Assembly (NCBI RefSeq): GCF_022809715.1
Contig: NZ_CP094460.1
Location: 1,612,001-1,676,000 of the forward strand
Length of the DNA stretch: 64,000 nucleotides
Direction: 5' to 3'
Origin: Burkholderia pyrrocinia
GTDB taxonomy: Bacteria; Pseudomonadota; Gammaproteobacteria; Burkholderiales; Burkholderiaceae
The notes under the pieces are model-generated. The model saw only the letters and a list, made by a program, of their open reading frames with translations, ran no database searches and had not been told where the DNA came from. Below, piece after piece: positions 36,804 through 46,553 of this stretch. Numbering within the stretch: position 1 is the stretch's first letter; each line of letters starts with the position of its first letter. A program made the translations under genes and the position numbers.

Positions 36804-37857
36804 GGTCGAGGGGCGCGGCCACCGGCATGCGGGCAAGCCTCTTCGTGCTGGGCGTGGGCTGATCGTCGTCGCTGCGGCCGATTCGATCCGGAACGCTTGC
36901 GTCGCACTCCGGACGAATCGACGCCCCTCCTGCTCGAAGCCGGCTCATTGCATGCGGTGAGCGACCGCTTCGGCTCACATCCGTGGACCGAATGTGGCGC
37001 GCCCGACACATCTTCTCCCGCCTTTTTTCCTCCGACGATTCGGCGCGCCCACGGCGTGAGGGCGCTGACCAACGGTCTTTGACGCCCCTGTCGAGACGCC
37101 ACGCGGGACACCGCTGCGGGGCCGTCTCCCCGGCTGTCCGGCATGCCTCTCAATTTCGCTCGGAAACCAGCATCACCGATATCGTCAATAGGACAAATCA
37201 GATAGTTGAACTCCAAGACTCCAATCTGTCGCTTTGTAGCAATTTTCGTAGCAATTTTTTACAAATTCGACGACCCAGCCGGCCCGGAACGCCCGCCGCA
37301 CGGGCAGCGACGGCGGACGAGATGCGCAAATCGGCATAGACCGATATTCGCCATTTCGAATTAAATTGATTTATACAAAATCAAATAAAACAAAAATCAA
37401 TCAATCATCAAATCACAACTTAATAAGAAAACAAGACATTCAATACATTATCAATCCGCGCGCCATCTGACATTACAAAAATGAAAGAATTATCTCGCGC
37501 GCAAACGTTTGCTATTTCATTCGTCTTACGTATTCGCCCATTTCCTGTGTCATCTACCGCACAAAACACACGCAAATCATTGATTTTTATAGATATTAAC
37601 GACGTGACCGAGGAAAACCAAAGCCATACACGTAACATTCTTACACCTTTCATATTCATTCTTCCCGGATACATCAAAACACGATCCATTGACCATCTTT
37701 TAACTTTTCAAACCCTCCATTTATCACTATTTAGCAATTAATAAAATCCACCTCCAATAAACTCCGCCCATCAATTTTGAGATTTGCGCGAGCGCACGGA
37801 GTATTCCTCTAACAAAAGAGACCGGTGTGTAGCGTGCACATTTGGAGGTAGTAGGAC
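36804..37857. other. 1.05-kb intergenic region, AT-rich near the adhesin
   Basis: The first third has normal GC content. From about 37140 to 37840 the sequence becomes strongly AT-rich, unlike almost everything else here. It leads to the adhesin gene, with GGAGG eight nt before its ATG. Short frames on both strands (37420-37689 minus, 37481-37741 plus) show no recognised family. I could not pick a promoter with confidence. The composition suggests xenogeneic silencing (H-NS-like) or foreign origin. Confidence 0.6.
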
Positions 37858-40800
37858 ATGAACCGCACATACCGCTCGATCTGGAACGAAGCTCTTGGCG
37901 CCTGGGTCGCGGCATCGGAAATCGATTCGGCACGGGGCAAGCCGAACAAGTCGGCCGTCGTGGTCGCCGCAGTCGCAGCACTGGCGATCGGCCTGCCGGG
38001 GCTCGCCGAGGCCAACACGCTCAACACACAACAGACCTGCTTTACGGGAAGCAACGGCGCAGTCGGCCGAGTCAACCCGGGCGGCACGGCGAACCAGGCT
38101 GGCGACGGCTCCGGTACGTATTCGGTCGTGGCCGGCTGTAATTCCAACGGCAACGGCTGGACCGGCGTCACGGTTTACGGCTCCTTCGCGCAAGCGACCG
38201 GCAACGGCGCCGTCGCCACCGGCATGCAGTCGTCGGCCGGCCTGTGGGGCGTCGCCGCCGGCCTCGAAACCACCGCGAGCGGCGCAGGCGCCACCGCGCT
38301 CGGCTTCGGCTCGACGGCAAACGCGCTGAACTCGGTCGCGATCGGCGGTGCGGGCGGCAACGGCACGACGCCGCTGTCGCAAGCGAACTCGACCATCGCG
38401 TCGGGCGCGGGCTCGATCGCCATCGGCAGCAACGCAACGAAGGGCGCGCAGTCGGCCGCTTCGGACAGCATCGCGATCGGCGGGCAGTCGTCCGTCGCAT
38501 CGACCGCGACGTCGGGTATCGCAGTCGGCCGCGGCGCGACCGTCAACGGCGCATACGGCATCGCCCAGGGCGACGGTGTCGTGTCTGGCGCGACCGGGCA
38601 GAACGTGGCGATCGGCTCGAGCGGCACGACGGCAAACAGCAGCACGGCTGCCGGCGGCGCGGTTGCAATTGGTCGCGGCCAGACGGCGACGGGCAACGGC
38701 GCGGTCGCGATCGGCGACCCGAACTCGGCGATCGGTACGGGCGCCGTCGCGCTCGGTGCGAACGACTCGTCGAACGGCCAAGGCGCCATCGCGATCGGCA
38801 ATGCCAATTCCGCGACCGGTCAAGGCTCGGTCGCATTGGGCAACAGCAGCACGGCCACCGCGGCCGGCGGCGTCGCGATCGGCGACACCGCGGTTTCCGG
38901 CGCCACCAACGCCCTGGCCTTCGGCTCCGGTTCCAATGCGAACGTCGCAGGCTCGGTCGCGCTCGGTTCCAATGCCGTCACGACCGGCACCGCGAACACC
39001 GCCACCGGCGGCACCGGTACCGTCAGCAGCACGACGATCGGCAGCCAGACGTTCGGCACCTATGCCGGCGCGAGTTCCACCGCCGGCGTGGTCAGCGTCG
39101 GCGCGGCCGGGGCGGAGCGGCGCATCCAGAACGTCGCCGCCGGCCTGGTCAGCGCGACCAGCACGGACGCAATCAACGGCAGCCAGCTTTTTGCGGTCGC
39201 CAGCACGACGACGTCGAGCATTGCCAGCCTGTCCACGTCGACTTCGACGGGTCTGTCGTCGGCTAATAGCTCGATCACGTCGTTGTCGACTTCGGCCTCG
39301 ACCGGTATCAGCTCGCTGTCCACCGGCCTGAGCTCGACCAACAGCTCGGTGGCTTCGCTGTCGACTTCCACGTCGACCGGCTTGTCCTCGGCGAACAGCT
39401 CGATCACGTCGCTGTCCACGTCGACGTCGACCGGCATCGGCTCGCTGTCCACCGGCTTGAGCTCGACCAACAGCTCGGTGGCGTCGCTGTCGACTTCCAC
39501 GTCGACGGGCTTGTCGTCGGCTAACAGTTCGATCAGCTCCCTGTCCACGTCGACGTCGACGGGCCTCTCGTCGGCCAATAGTTCGATCACCTCGCTGTCC
39601 ACGTCGGCTTCGACGGGCCTCTCGTCGGCCAACAGCTCGATCACGTCGCTCTCCACGTCGACCTCGACGGGCCTCTCGTCGGCCAATAGTTCGATCACCT
39701 CGCTGTCCACGTCGGCTTCGACGGGCCTCTCGTCGGCCAATAGTTCGATCACCTCGCTGTCGACTTCGACCTCGACCGGTCTGTCGTCGGCAAACAGCTC
39801 GATCACGTCGTTGTCCACCTCCACGTCGACGGGCATCGGCTCGCTGTCCACCGGCCTGAGCTCGACCAACAGCTCGGTGTCGTCGCTGTCGACCTCCACG
39901 TCGACGGGCCTGTCCTCGGCCAACAGTTCGATCAGCTCCCTGTCCACCTCGACGTCGACGGGGCTCTCGTCGGCCAATAGCTCGATCACCTCGCTGTCGA
40001 CCTCCACGTCGACGGGCCTGTCTTCGGCCAATAGCTCGATCACCTCGCTGTCCACCTCGACTTCGACGGGCCTCTCGTCGGCGAATAGCTCGATCACCTC
40101 GCTGTCGACCTCGACCTCGACTGGCATCGGCTCGCTGTCCACCGGTCTGAGCTCGACCAACAGCTCGGTGGCGTCGCTGTCGACTTCCACGTCGACCGGC
40201 CTGTCCTCGGCCAACAGCTCGATCACGTCGTTGTCCACCTCGACGTCGACGGGCCTCTCGTCGGCCAACAGCTCGATCACCTCGCTGTCCACCTCGACGT
40301 CGACGGGGCTCTCGTCGGCCAATAGCTCGATCACGTCGCTCTCCACGTCGACCTCGACGGGCCTCTCGTCGGCCAATAGTTCGATCACCTCGCTGTCGAC
40401 TTCCACCTCGACCGGTCTGTCGTCGGCAAACAGCTCGATCACGTCGTTGTCCACCTCCACGTCGACGGGCATCGGCTCGCTGTCCACCGGCCTGAGCTCG
40501 ACCAACAGCTCGGTGTCGTCGCTGTCGACTTCCACGTCGACCGGCCTGTCCTCGGCCAATAGCTCGATCACGTCGTTGTCCACCTCGACGTCGACGGGGC
40601 TCTCGTCGGCCAACAGCTCGATCACCTCGCTGTCCACCTCCACGTCGACGGGGCTGTCGTCGGCCAACAGCTCGATCACGTCGCTGTCCACCTCGACCTC
40701 GACGGGCATCAGCTCGCTGTCCACCGGCCTGAGCTCGACCAACAGCTCGGTGTCGTCGCTGTCGACTTCCACGTCGACCGGCCTGTCCTCGGCCAACAGT

Positions 40801-43800
40801 TCGATCAGCTCGCTGTCGACCTCGACCTCGACCGGCCTCTCGTCGGCCAATAGCTCGATCGGCTCGCTGTCGACCGGCCTGAGCACGGTCACGACCAAGA
40901 CGGACAACCTCGGCAACAGCACGGCGTCGGCACTTGGCGGCGGCTCCACGTACGACCCGACGACCGGGACGGTCTCCGCGCCGGCGTATACGACCTACAA
41001 CGCGAACGGCACGACGTCGACCGCCAACAGCGTCGGCTCGGCGATCAACAACATCAACAGCCAGGGTATCAAGTACTTCCACGCGAACTCGACCGGTGCC
41101 GACAGCGTCGCGACCGGCACCGACGCCGTCGCCATCGGCAGCGGTGCCACCGCCGGCACCAACAATTCCGTCGCGCTCGGCGCCAACTCGCAAACCGCCG
41201 CAGCCAATCCCACGAGCAGCGCGACCGTCAACGGCGTCACGTTCGGTGGATTCGCAGGCGCCGCGCCAGTCGGCACCGTCAGCGTCGGCAGCCCGGGCAA
41301 CGAGCGACAAATCACCAACGTCGCCGCCGGCCAGGTGACGCAGACCAGTACCGACGCGATCAACGGCAGCCAGCTTTATTCGGTTGCCCAACAGGTTGGT
41401 ACCGCGACCAGTGCCATTTCGTCGCTGTCCACGTCGACGTCGACGGGTCTGTCGTCGGCGAATAGCTCGATCACGTCGTTGTCCACCTCGACTTCGACGG
41501 GCTTGTCGTCGGCAAACAGCTCGATCACCTCGTTGTCCACGTCGACCTCGACGGGCCTCTCGTCGGCGAATAGCTCGATCACCTCGTTGTCCACGTCGAC
41601 CTCGACCGGTCTGTCGTCGGCGAATAGCTCGATCACCTCGTTGTCCACGTCGACCTCGACCGGTCTGTCGTCGGCGAATAGCTCGATCACGTCGCTGTCC
41701 ACTTCGACGTCGACGGGCTTGTCGTCGGCAAACAGCTCGATCACGTCGCTGTCCACCTCGACCTCGACCGGCATCAATTCGCTGTCCACGGGCCTCAGCT
41801 CGACCGACAGCTCGGTGGCCTCGCTGTCGACGTCCACGTCGACGGGGCTGTCGTCGGCTAACAGCTCCATCACGTCGCTCTCCACCTCGACGTCGACCGG
41901 CATCAGCTCGCTGTCCACCGGTCTGAGCTCGACCGACAGCTCGGTGGCCTCGCTGTCGACTTCCACGTCGACGGGGCTGTCGTCCGCGAACAGCTCGATC
42001 ACGTCGCTGTCCACCTCCACGTCGACGGGCCTGTCCTCGGCCAACAGCTCCATCACGTCGCTGTCCACCTCCACGTCGACGGGCCTCTCGTCCGCGAACA
42101 GCTCGATCACGTCGTTGTCCACGTCGACCTCGACCGGTCTGTCGTCGGCGAATAGCTCGATCACGTCGTTGTCCACGTCGACCTCGACCGGTCTGTCGTC
42201 GGCGAATAGCTCGATCACGTCGCTGTCCACTTCGACGTCGACGGGCTTGTCGTCGGCAAACAGCTCGATCACGTCGCTGTCCACCTCGACCTCGACCGGC
42301 ATCAATTCGCTGTCCACGGGCCTCAGCTCGACCGACAGCTCGGTGGCCTCGCTGTCGACGTCCACGTCGACGGGGCTGTCGTCGGCGAATAGCTCGATCA
42401 CGTCACTGTCCACGTCGACGTCGACCGGCATCAGCTCGCTGTCCACCGGTCTGAGCTCGACCGATAGCTCGGTGGCCTCGCTGTCGACTTCCACGTCGAC
42501 GGGCCTGTCCTCGGCCAATAGCTCGATCACGTCGTTGTCCACCTCGACCTCGACAGGCCTCTCGTCGGCCAACAGCTCGATCACGTCACTGTCCACGTCG
42601 ACGTCGACGGGTCTGTCGTCCGCGAATAGCTCGATCACGTCGCTCTCCACCTCGACCTCGACCGGCATCAGCTCGCTGTCCACCGGTCTGAGCTCGACCG
42701 ATAGCTCGGTGGCTTCGCTGTCGACTTCCACATCGACGGGCCTGTCCTCGGCGAATAGCTCGATCACGTCGTTGTCCACGTCGACTTCGACCGGCTTGTC
42801 GTCGGCAAACAGCTCGATCACGTCACTGTCGACTTCCACGTCGACCGGCCTCTCGTCGGCCAACAGCTCGATCACGTCGCTGTCGACTTCGACCTCGACC
42901 GGCCTCTCGTCGGCGAATAGCTCGATCACGTCGCTGTCGACTTCGACCTCGACCGGCCTCTCGTCAGCGAATAGCTCGATCACGTCGCTGTCGACCTCGA
43001 CCTCGACCGGCCTCTCGTCGGCCAACAGCTCGATCACCTCGTTGTCCACCTCGACCTCGACCGGCCTCTCGTCGGCCAACAGCTCGATCACGTCGCTGTC
43101 GACTTCGACCTCGACCGGTCTGTCCTCAGCCAACAGCTCGATCGACTCGCTGTCGACGTCGACCTCGACCGGCCTGTCGTCGGCGAACAGCTCCATCACG
43201 TCGCTGTCGACTTCCACGTCGACGGGCTTGTCCTCGGCCAACAGCTCGATCACGTCGCTGTCCACGTCGACCTCGACCGGCATCAACTCGCTGTCCACCG
43301 GCCTGAGCTCGACCAACAGCTCGGTGTCGTCGCTGTCGACTTCCACGTCGACCGGTCTGTCCTCGGCTAACAGCTCGATCACGTCACTGTCCACGTCGAC
43401 CTCGACGGGCATCAACTCGCTGTCCACCGGCCTGAGCTCGACCAACAGCTCGGTGTCGTCGCTGTCGACTTCCACGTCGACGGGCCTGTCGTCGGCGAAC
43501 AGCTCCATCACATCGCTGTCGACTTCCACGTCGACCGGCCTGTCGTCGGCCAACAGCTCGATCGCATCGCTGTCGACCTCGACCTCGACCGGCATCAACT
43601 CGCTGTCGACCAGCCTGAGCTCGACCGACAGCACGATCCTGTCGCTGTCGACCTCGACCTCGACCGGCATCGGCTCGCTGTCCACCGGCCTGAGCACCAC
43701 CAACAGCTCGGTGGCGTCGCTGTCCACGTCGACCTCCACCGCGATCAACGCTGCGAAGACGCACTACTACAGCGTCAACGACAACGGCACGCAGCAAAGC

Positions 43801-45384
43801 AACTACGCCAACGACGGCGCAACCGGCACCAACGCCCTCGCCGCCGGCGTCAACGCCAGCGCGGCGGGCGCAAGCAGCGTCGCAGTCGGCGACGGCTCGA
43901 ACGCGCAGTCGGCAGGCGCGGTCGCGATCGGCCAGAACGCATCGGCAACGGGCGGCAAGGCCGTGTCGATCGGCTCCGGCAACACCGCGAGCGGCGACGG
44001 CGCGGTCGCGATCGGCGATCCGAGCATCGCGACGGGCACCGGCGCGGTAGCGATGGGCGCGAACGACACGGCGACCGGCAACGGCGCAGTGGCGCTCGGC
44101 AACGCGAACACCGCAAACGGCGCCAGCGCACTCGCACTCGGCAGCTCGAACCAGGCCACCGCGGACAACACGATCGCGCTGGGCAGCCAGTCCACGGCCA
44201 GCGCCACCGGCGCACAGGCCTACGGCTCGGCTGCCAAGGCCACGGCCACCGACGCGCTCGCCTTCGGCACGAACGCGCAAGCCAACGTCGCCAACTCGAT
44301 CGCGCTCGGTGCGAACTCGGTCACGAGTGCCGCGAACCCGACGTCGAGCGCCACGATCGGCGGCGCCACGTACTTCTTCGCGGGCAGCTCGCCGGTCGGC
44401 GTGGTGAGCGTCGGCGCGCAGGGCCAGGAACGCCAGATCACGAACGTCGCCGCCGGCCGGATCTCGGCCAGCAGCACGGACGCGATCAACGGCAGCCAGC
44501 TCAACGCGACGAACCAGGCGATCACGAACCTGTCCACGTCGACCGCGTCGAACATCTCGTCGCTGTCGACCGGCATCAACTCGCTGTCCACCGGACTGAG
44601 CACCACGAACAGCTCGGTGACGTCGCTGTCCACGTCGACCTCGACCGCGATCAGCTCGCTGTCGACGGGCCTCAGCTCGACGAACAGCAACGTGTCGTCG
44701 CTGTCCACGTCGACGTCGACCGGCATCGGTTCGCTGTCCACCGGACTGAGCTCGACGAACAGCACGGTCGCCTCGCTGTCGACCGGCGTGACGAACATCA
44801 ACAACACGCTGAACCAGCTGTCGACGACGCTCAACAACAACACGACGCGCGCGATCAATACCAACGGCGTCGCCGCCGACATGAACGGTACCGGCAGCGA
44901 TCACCCGACCGTCACCGCCGGCTCGAACTCGGTGGCGATCGGCGCGAATTCGACGGACGGCGGCCGCCAGAACGTCGTCTCGGTCGGCAGCGACACGCAG
45001 CAGCGCCAGATCGTGAACGTCGCACCGGGTACGCAAGGCACCGACGCGGTGAACGTGAACCAGCTGACGCAGGTGCAGACGACGCTGTCGACGGCACTGT
45101 CGGGCCAGCAGGCGCAGATCAACTCGCTGGGTTCGCAACTGCAGCAGACCGACCAGATGGCGAAGCAGGGTATCGCGGCCGTCGGCGCGATGGCGTCGAT
45201 CCCGCAGCTCGATCGCGACGCCAACTTCGGGATGGGTGTCGGCACGTCGACCTTCCTCGGCCAGAAGGCGATGGCGGTCAACATGCAGGCCCGCATCACG
45301 GAGAACCTGAAGGCGTCGATCAACGGCGGCTTCAGCGGCGGTCAGAAGGTGATCGGCGCCGGCATGCTGTACCAGTGGAAGTAA
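37858..45384 (+). CDS. giant trimeric autotransporter adhesin (YadA family, SLST-repeat stalk)
   Basis: 2508 residues. An ESPR extension (MNRTYRSIWNEALGAWVAAS, 1 to about 28) is followed by a signal peptide ending AEA near residue 52. The first YadA head has many SVAIG-type 14-residue repeats (about 75-440) and a DAINGSQL neck. A long Ser/Thr stalk covers 457-1009. A second head and neck follow at about 1050-1170, a second stalk at 1189-1961, and a third head at about 1968-2210. A short third stalk and the C-terminal beta-barrel anchor (about 2415-2508, ending GAGMLYQWK) close it. Such proteins bind host cells and matrix. It resembles the BCAM2418 type of B. cenocepacia. The uncharged stalk beside modification-type genes is unusual. 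Confidence 0.96.
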   Translation: MNRTYRSIWNEALGAWVAASEIDSARGKPNKSAVVVAAVAALAIGLPGLAEANTLNTQQTCFTGSNGAVGRVNPGGTANQAGDGSGTYSVVAGCNSNGNGWTGVTVYGSFAQATGNGAVATGMQSSAGLWGVAAGLETTASGAGATALGFGSTANALNSVAIGGAGGNGTTPLSQANSTIASGAGSIAIGSNATKGAQSAASDSIAIGGQSSVASTATSGIAVGRGATVNGAYGIAQGDGVVSGATGQNVAIGSSGTTANSSTAAGGAVAIGRGQTATGNGAVAIGDPNSAIGTGAVALGANDSSNGQGAIAIGNANSATGQGSVALGNSSTATAAGGVAIGDTAVSGATNALAFGSGSNANVAGSVALGSNAVTTGTANTATGGTGTVSSTTIGSQTFGTYAGASSTAGVVSVGAAGAERRIQNVAAGLVSATSTDAINGSQLFAVASTTTSSIASLSTSTSTGLSSANSSITSLSTSASTGISSLSTGLSSTNSSVASLSTSTSTGLSSANSSITSLSTSTSTGIGSLSTGLSSTNSSVASLSTSTSTGLSSANSSISSLSTSTSTGLSSANSSITSLSTSASTGLSSANSSITSLSTSTSTGLSSANSSITSLSTSASTGLSSANSSITSLSTSTSTGLSSANSSITSLSTSTSTGIGSLSTGLSSTNSSVSSLSTSTSTGLSSANSSISSLSTSTSTGLSSANSSITSLSTSTSTGLSSANSSITSLSTSTSTGLSSANSSITSLSTSTSTGIGSLSTGLSSTNSSVASLSTSTSTGLSSANSSITSLSTSTSTGLSSANSSITSLSTSTSTGLSSANSSITSLSTSTSTGLSSANSSITSLSTSTSTGLSSANSSITSLSTSTSTGIGSLSTGLSSTNSSVSSLSTSTSTGLSSANSSITSLSTSTSTGLSSANSSITSLSTSTSTGLSSANSSITSLSTSTSTGISSLSTGLSSTNSSVSSLSTSTSTGLSSANSSISSLSTSTSTGLSSANSSIGSLSTGLSTVTTKTDNLGNSTASALGGGSTYDPTTGTVSAPAYTTYNANGTTSTANSVGSAINNINSQGIKYFHANSTGADSVATGTDAVAIGSGATAGTNNSVALGANSQTAAANPTSSATVNGVTFGGFAGAAPVGTVSVGSPGNERQITNVAAGQVTQTSTDAINGSQLYSVAQQVGTATSAISSLSTSTSTGLSSANSSITSLSTSTSTGLSSANSSITSLSTSTSTGLSSANSSITSLSTSTSTGLSSANSSITSLSTSTSTGLSSANSSITSLSTSTSTGLSSANSSITSLSTSTSTGINSLSTGLSSTDSSVASLSTSTSTGLSSANSSITSLSTSTSTGISSLSTGLSSTDSSVASLSTSTSTGLSSANSSITSLSTSTSTGLSSANSSITSLSTSTSTGLSSANSSITSLSTSTSTGLSSANSSITSLSTSTSTGLSSANSSITSLSTSTSTGLSSANSSITSLSTSTSTGINSLSTGLSSTDSSVASLSTSTSTGLSSANSSITSLSTSTSTGISSLSTGLSSTDSSVASLSTSTSTGLSSANSSITSLSTSTSTGLSSANSSITSLSTSTSTGLSSANSSITSLSTSTSTGISSLSTGLSSTDSSVASLSTSTSTGLSSANSSITSLSTSTSTGLSSANSSITSLSTSTSTGLSSANSSITSLSTSTSTGLSSANSSITSLSTSTSTGLSSANSSITSLSTSTSTGLSSANSSITSLSTSTSTGLSSANSSITSLSTSTSTGLSSANSSIDSLSTSTSTGLSSANSSITSLSTSTSTGLSSANSSITSLSTSTSTGINSLSTGLSSTNSSVSSLSTSTSTGLSSANSSITSLSTSTSTGINSLSTGLSSTNSSVSSLSTSTSTGLSSANSSITSLSTSTSTGLSSANSSIASLSTSTSTGINSLSTSLSSTDSTILSLSTSTSTGIGSLSTGLSTTNSSVASLSTSTSTAINAAKTHYYSVNDNGTQQSNYANDGATGTNALAAGVNASAAGASSVAVGDGSNAQSAGAVAIGQNASATGGKAVSIGSGNTASGDGAVAIGDPSIATGTGAVAMGANDTATGNGAVALGNANTANGASALALGSSNQATADNTIALGSQSTASATGAQAYGSAAKATATDALAFGTNAQANVANSIALGANSVTSAANPTSSATIGGATYFFAGSSPVGVVSVGAQGQERQITNVAAGRISASSTDAINGSQLNATNQAITNLSTSTASNISSLSTGINSLSTGLSTTNSSVTSLSTSTSTAISSLSTGLSSTNSNVSSLSTSTSTGIGSLSTGLSSTNSTVASLSTGVTNINNTLNQLSTTLNNNTTRAINTNGVAADMNGTGSDHPTVTAGSNSVAIGANSTDGGRQNVVSVGSDTQQRQIVNVAPGTQGTDAVNVNQLTQVQTTLSTALSGQQAQINSLGSQLQQTDQMAKQGIAAVGAMASIPQLDRDANFGMGVGTSTFLGQKAMAVNMQARITENLKASINGGFSGGQKVIGAGMLYQWK
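39226..40884 (+). repeat. coding tandem repeat, first stalk of the adhesin
   Basis: About 1.66 kb of 54-nt units encoding the 18-residue SLSTSTSTGLSSANSSIT, interrupted by 42-nt units encoding 14-residue variants such as SLSTGLSSTNSSVA. Units differ mainly at synonymous third positions, so protein sequence is under selection while DNA identity is kept just below perfect. Copy number is likely variable between strains. Confidence 0.95.
41422..43740 (+). repeat. coding tandem repeat, second stalk of the adhesin
   Basis: About 2.3 kb of the same 54-nt and 42-nt units as the first stalk, separated from it by a head domain. Variants such as SSTDSSVA and INSLSTG occur in this block. The paired blocks of near-identical DNA 0.5 kb apart could recombine to delete the middle head. 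Confidence 0.95.
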
Positions 45385-45436
45385 TGCGTCGCGCCGCCAG
45401 GCCGGCCGGCCCGCGGCGGCCCCGACGGCAGGACGA

Positions 45437-45461
45437 GCCGGCCGCGCAGCCCGCGGCCGGC
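45437..45461 (+). terminator. hairpin between adhesin and OmpA-like lipoprotein genes
   Basis: GCCGGCCGCG and CGCGGCCGGC form a perfect 10-bp stem with loop CAGCC, 52 nt after the adhesin stop codon. It is followed only by TTCTGT, so partial termination or mRNA 3' stabilisation is more likely than a full stop. Confidence 0.5.
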
Positions 45462-45492
45462 TTCTGTCAACCCAAGCTTTGAGGACGTAACC

Positions 45493-46161
45493 GTGAACAA
45501 ACTCGCTCTTGCGCTCGCGCTTTCCGCAATGGCCCTCGCCGCGTGCTCGACCGCATCCGGCCCGACCTTCAGCGCCTCCGAACTGCAGCCGCGCGACGGC
45601 GTGCGCACGTTCCAGGTGGACTGCCACGGCCTGCTGTCCGGCCCGCAGACCTGCATGAAGGCTGCCCGCAAGATCTGCGGCGACCAGCCGGTGCGCGCCG
45701 TCGACTCGGCCCGCGCGCTGCGCGACAAATCCGATCCCGCGACGCTGGTCTTCCAGTGCGGCGCCGCGCCGGCCGAAGCGGCCTCGGCCGCCGAGCCGGC
45801 GCCGGCGCCTGCCACCGTCGAACGCGTGAACCTGTCGGGCGACGCGCTGTTCGCGACCGACCACGCGACGCTCGCACCGACCGCACGCGAATCGCTCGAC
45901 CGGCTGTTGAGCGAGCGCGCGGACCGCACGTACTCGCAGGTGACGATCACCGGCTTTACGGATACGGTGGGCAGCGACGACTACAACCTCGCACTGTCGA
46001 AGCGCCGTGCCGAATCCGTCGCCGCCTATCTGAAGGCGCACGGGCTGAAGGCCGACACGCTGACGGTCACGGGCCGCGGCAAGGCCGATCCGGTCGCGTC
46101 CAACGCGACGCCCGAAGGCCGCGCCAGCAACCGCCGCGTCGAAATCACGCTGCAGCACTGA
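45493..46161 (+). CDS. OmpA-family lipoprotein
   Basis: 222 residues. Lipoprotein signal with lipobox LAAC (Cys18), then a domain with four cysteines (CHGLLSGPQTC, ARKIC, FQC), an Ala/Pro/Glu linker and a C-terminal OmpA peptidoglycan-binding domain (about 115-222: ITGFTDTVGSDDYNLALSKRRAESVAAYL). The start is GTG-proximal ATG at 45493. It follows the adhesin on the same strand and may stabilise or help assemble it; SadB/SlpA-type helper roles are known for other trimeric autotransporters. Confidence 0.9.
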   Translation: MNKLALALALSAMALAACSTASGPTFSASELQPRDGVRTFQVDCHGLLSGPQTCMKAARKICGDQPVRAVDSARALRDKSDPATLVFQCGAAPAEAASAAEPAPAPATVERVNLSGDALFATDHATLAPTARESLDRLLSERADRTYSQVTITGFTDTVGSDDYNLALSKRRAESVAAYLKAHGLKADTLTVTGRGKADPVASNATPEGRASNRRVEITLQH

Positions 46162-46553
46162 GCGGACGACCGCCGCGCGCGGCGGCCGATCCGGCAGGCC
46201 GCCAGCGCCGCGCCGGACATCCGCCGATCAACGCGCGCGTCGCTGCGCCGGTGCCCCGTTTCCGCTGGCCGCCGGCTATGTCAAAGTTCGTCACGTGCCT
46301 CCACAAACCGGCGATTTCCGTGCCACAATCGCCGCAGACAGTCGCCGGGGCAGCCTGCCCGAATCGCACGCCGTGCCAGGCGTGCCCGGCGACACGCCGG
46401 AACCCGGCTGCCGCCCCCGCGAACCACGTCGCCCGATTCGCGTGCCGCGGCGCACCGGCGCGAATGCAACCATGACAATCCACGGCGCGCCGCTTCCGGG
46501 CCAGACGCTCGACGCCATGCCCGGACGCACGACGCCGCAGAGGAAACCAACCG
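46162..46553. other. 392-nt intergenic region before the DUF2827 operon
   Basis: Begins with a GC-rich inverted repeat just after the OmpA-like gene (CCGCCGCG-type arms near 46170-46185). The remainder has no protein-like frame. It likely contains the promoter of the DUF2827 operon, but no clear -35/-10 pair was found. GAGGAAAC lies before the GTG start at 46554. Confidence 0.45.

Noticed and set aside
37420..37741. Two short overlapping frames in the AT-rich region before the adhesin
   Set aside because: No recognisable domain, no ribosome site and opposite orientations over the same bases; low GC alone lengthens or shortens frames unpredictably.
39226..43740. CRISPR-like array
   Set aside because: The repeats are in-frame coding units without unique spacers, inside a clear adhesin gene.
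37771..46158. Very long minus-strand open frames across the adhesin (about 1206, 790, 629 and 924 codons), some reading as acidic repeats
   Set aside because: They mirror the plus-strand repeats through GC-rich codon bias, have no ribosome sites and no known family. The plus frame has ESPR, signal peptide and YadA anchor.
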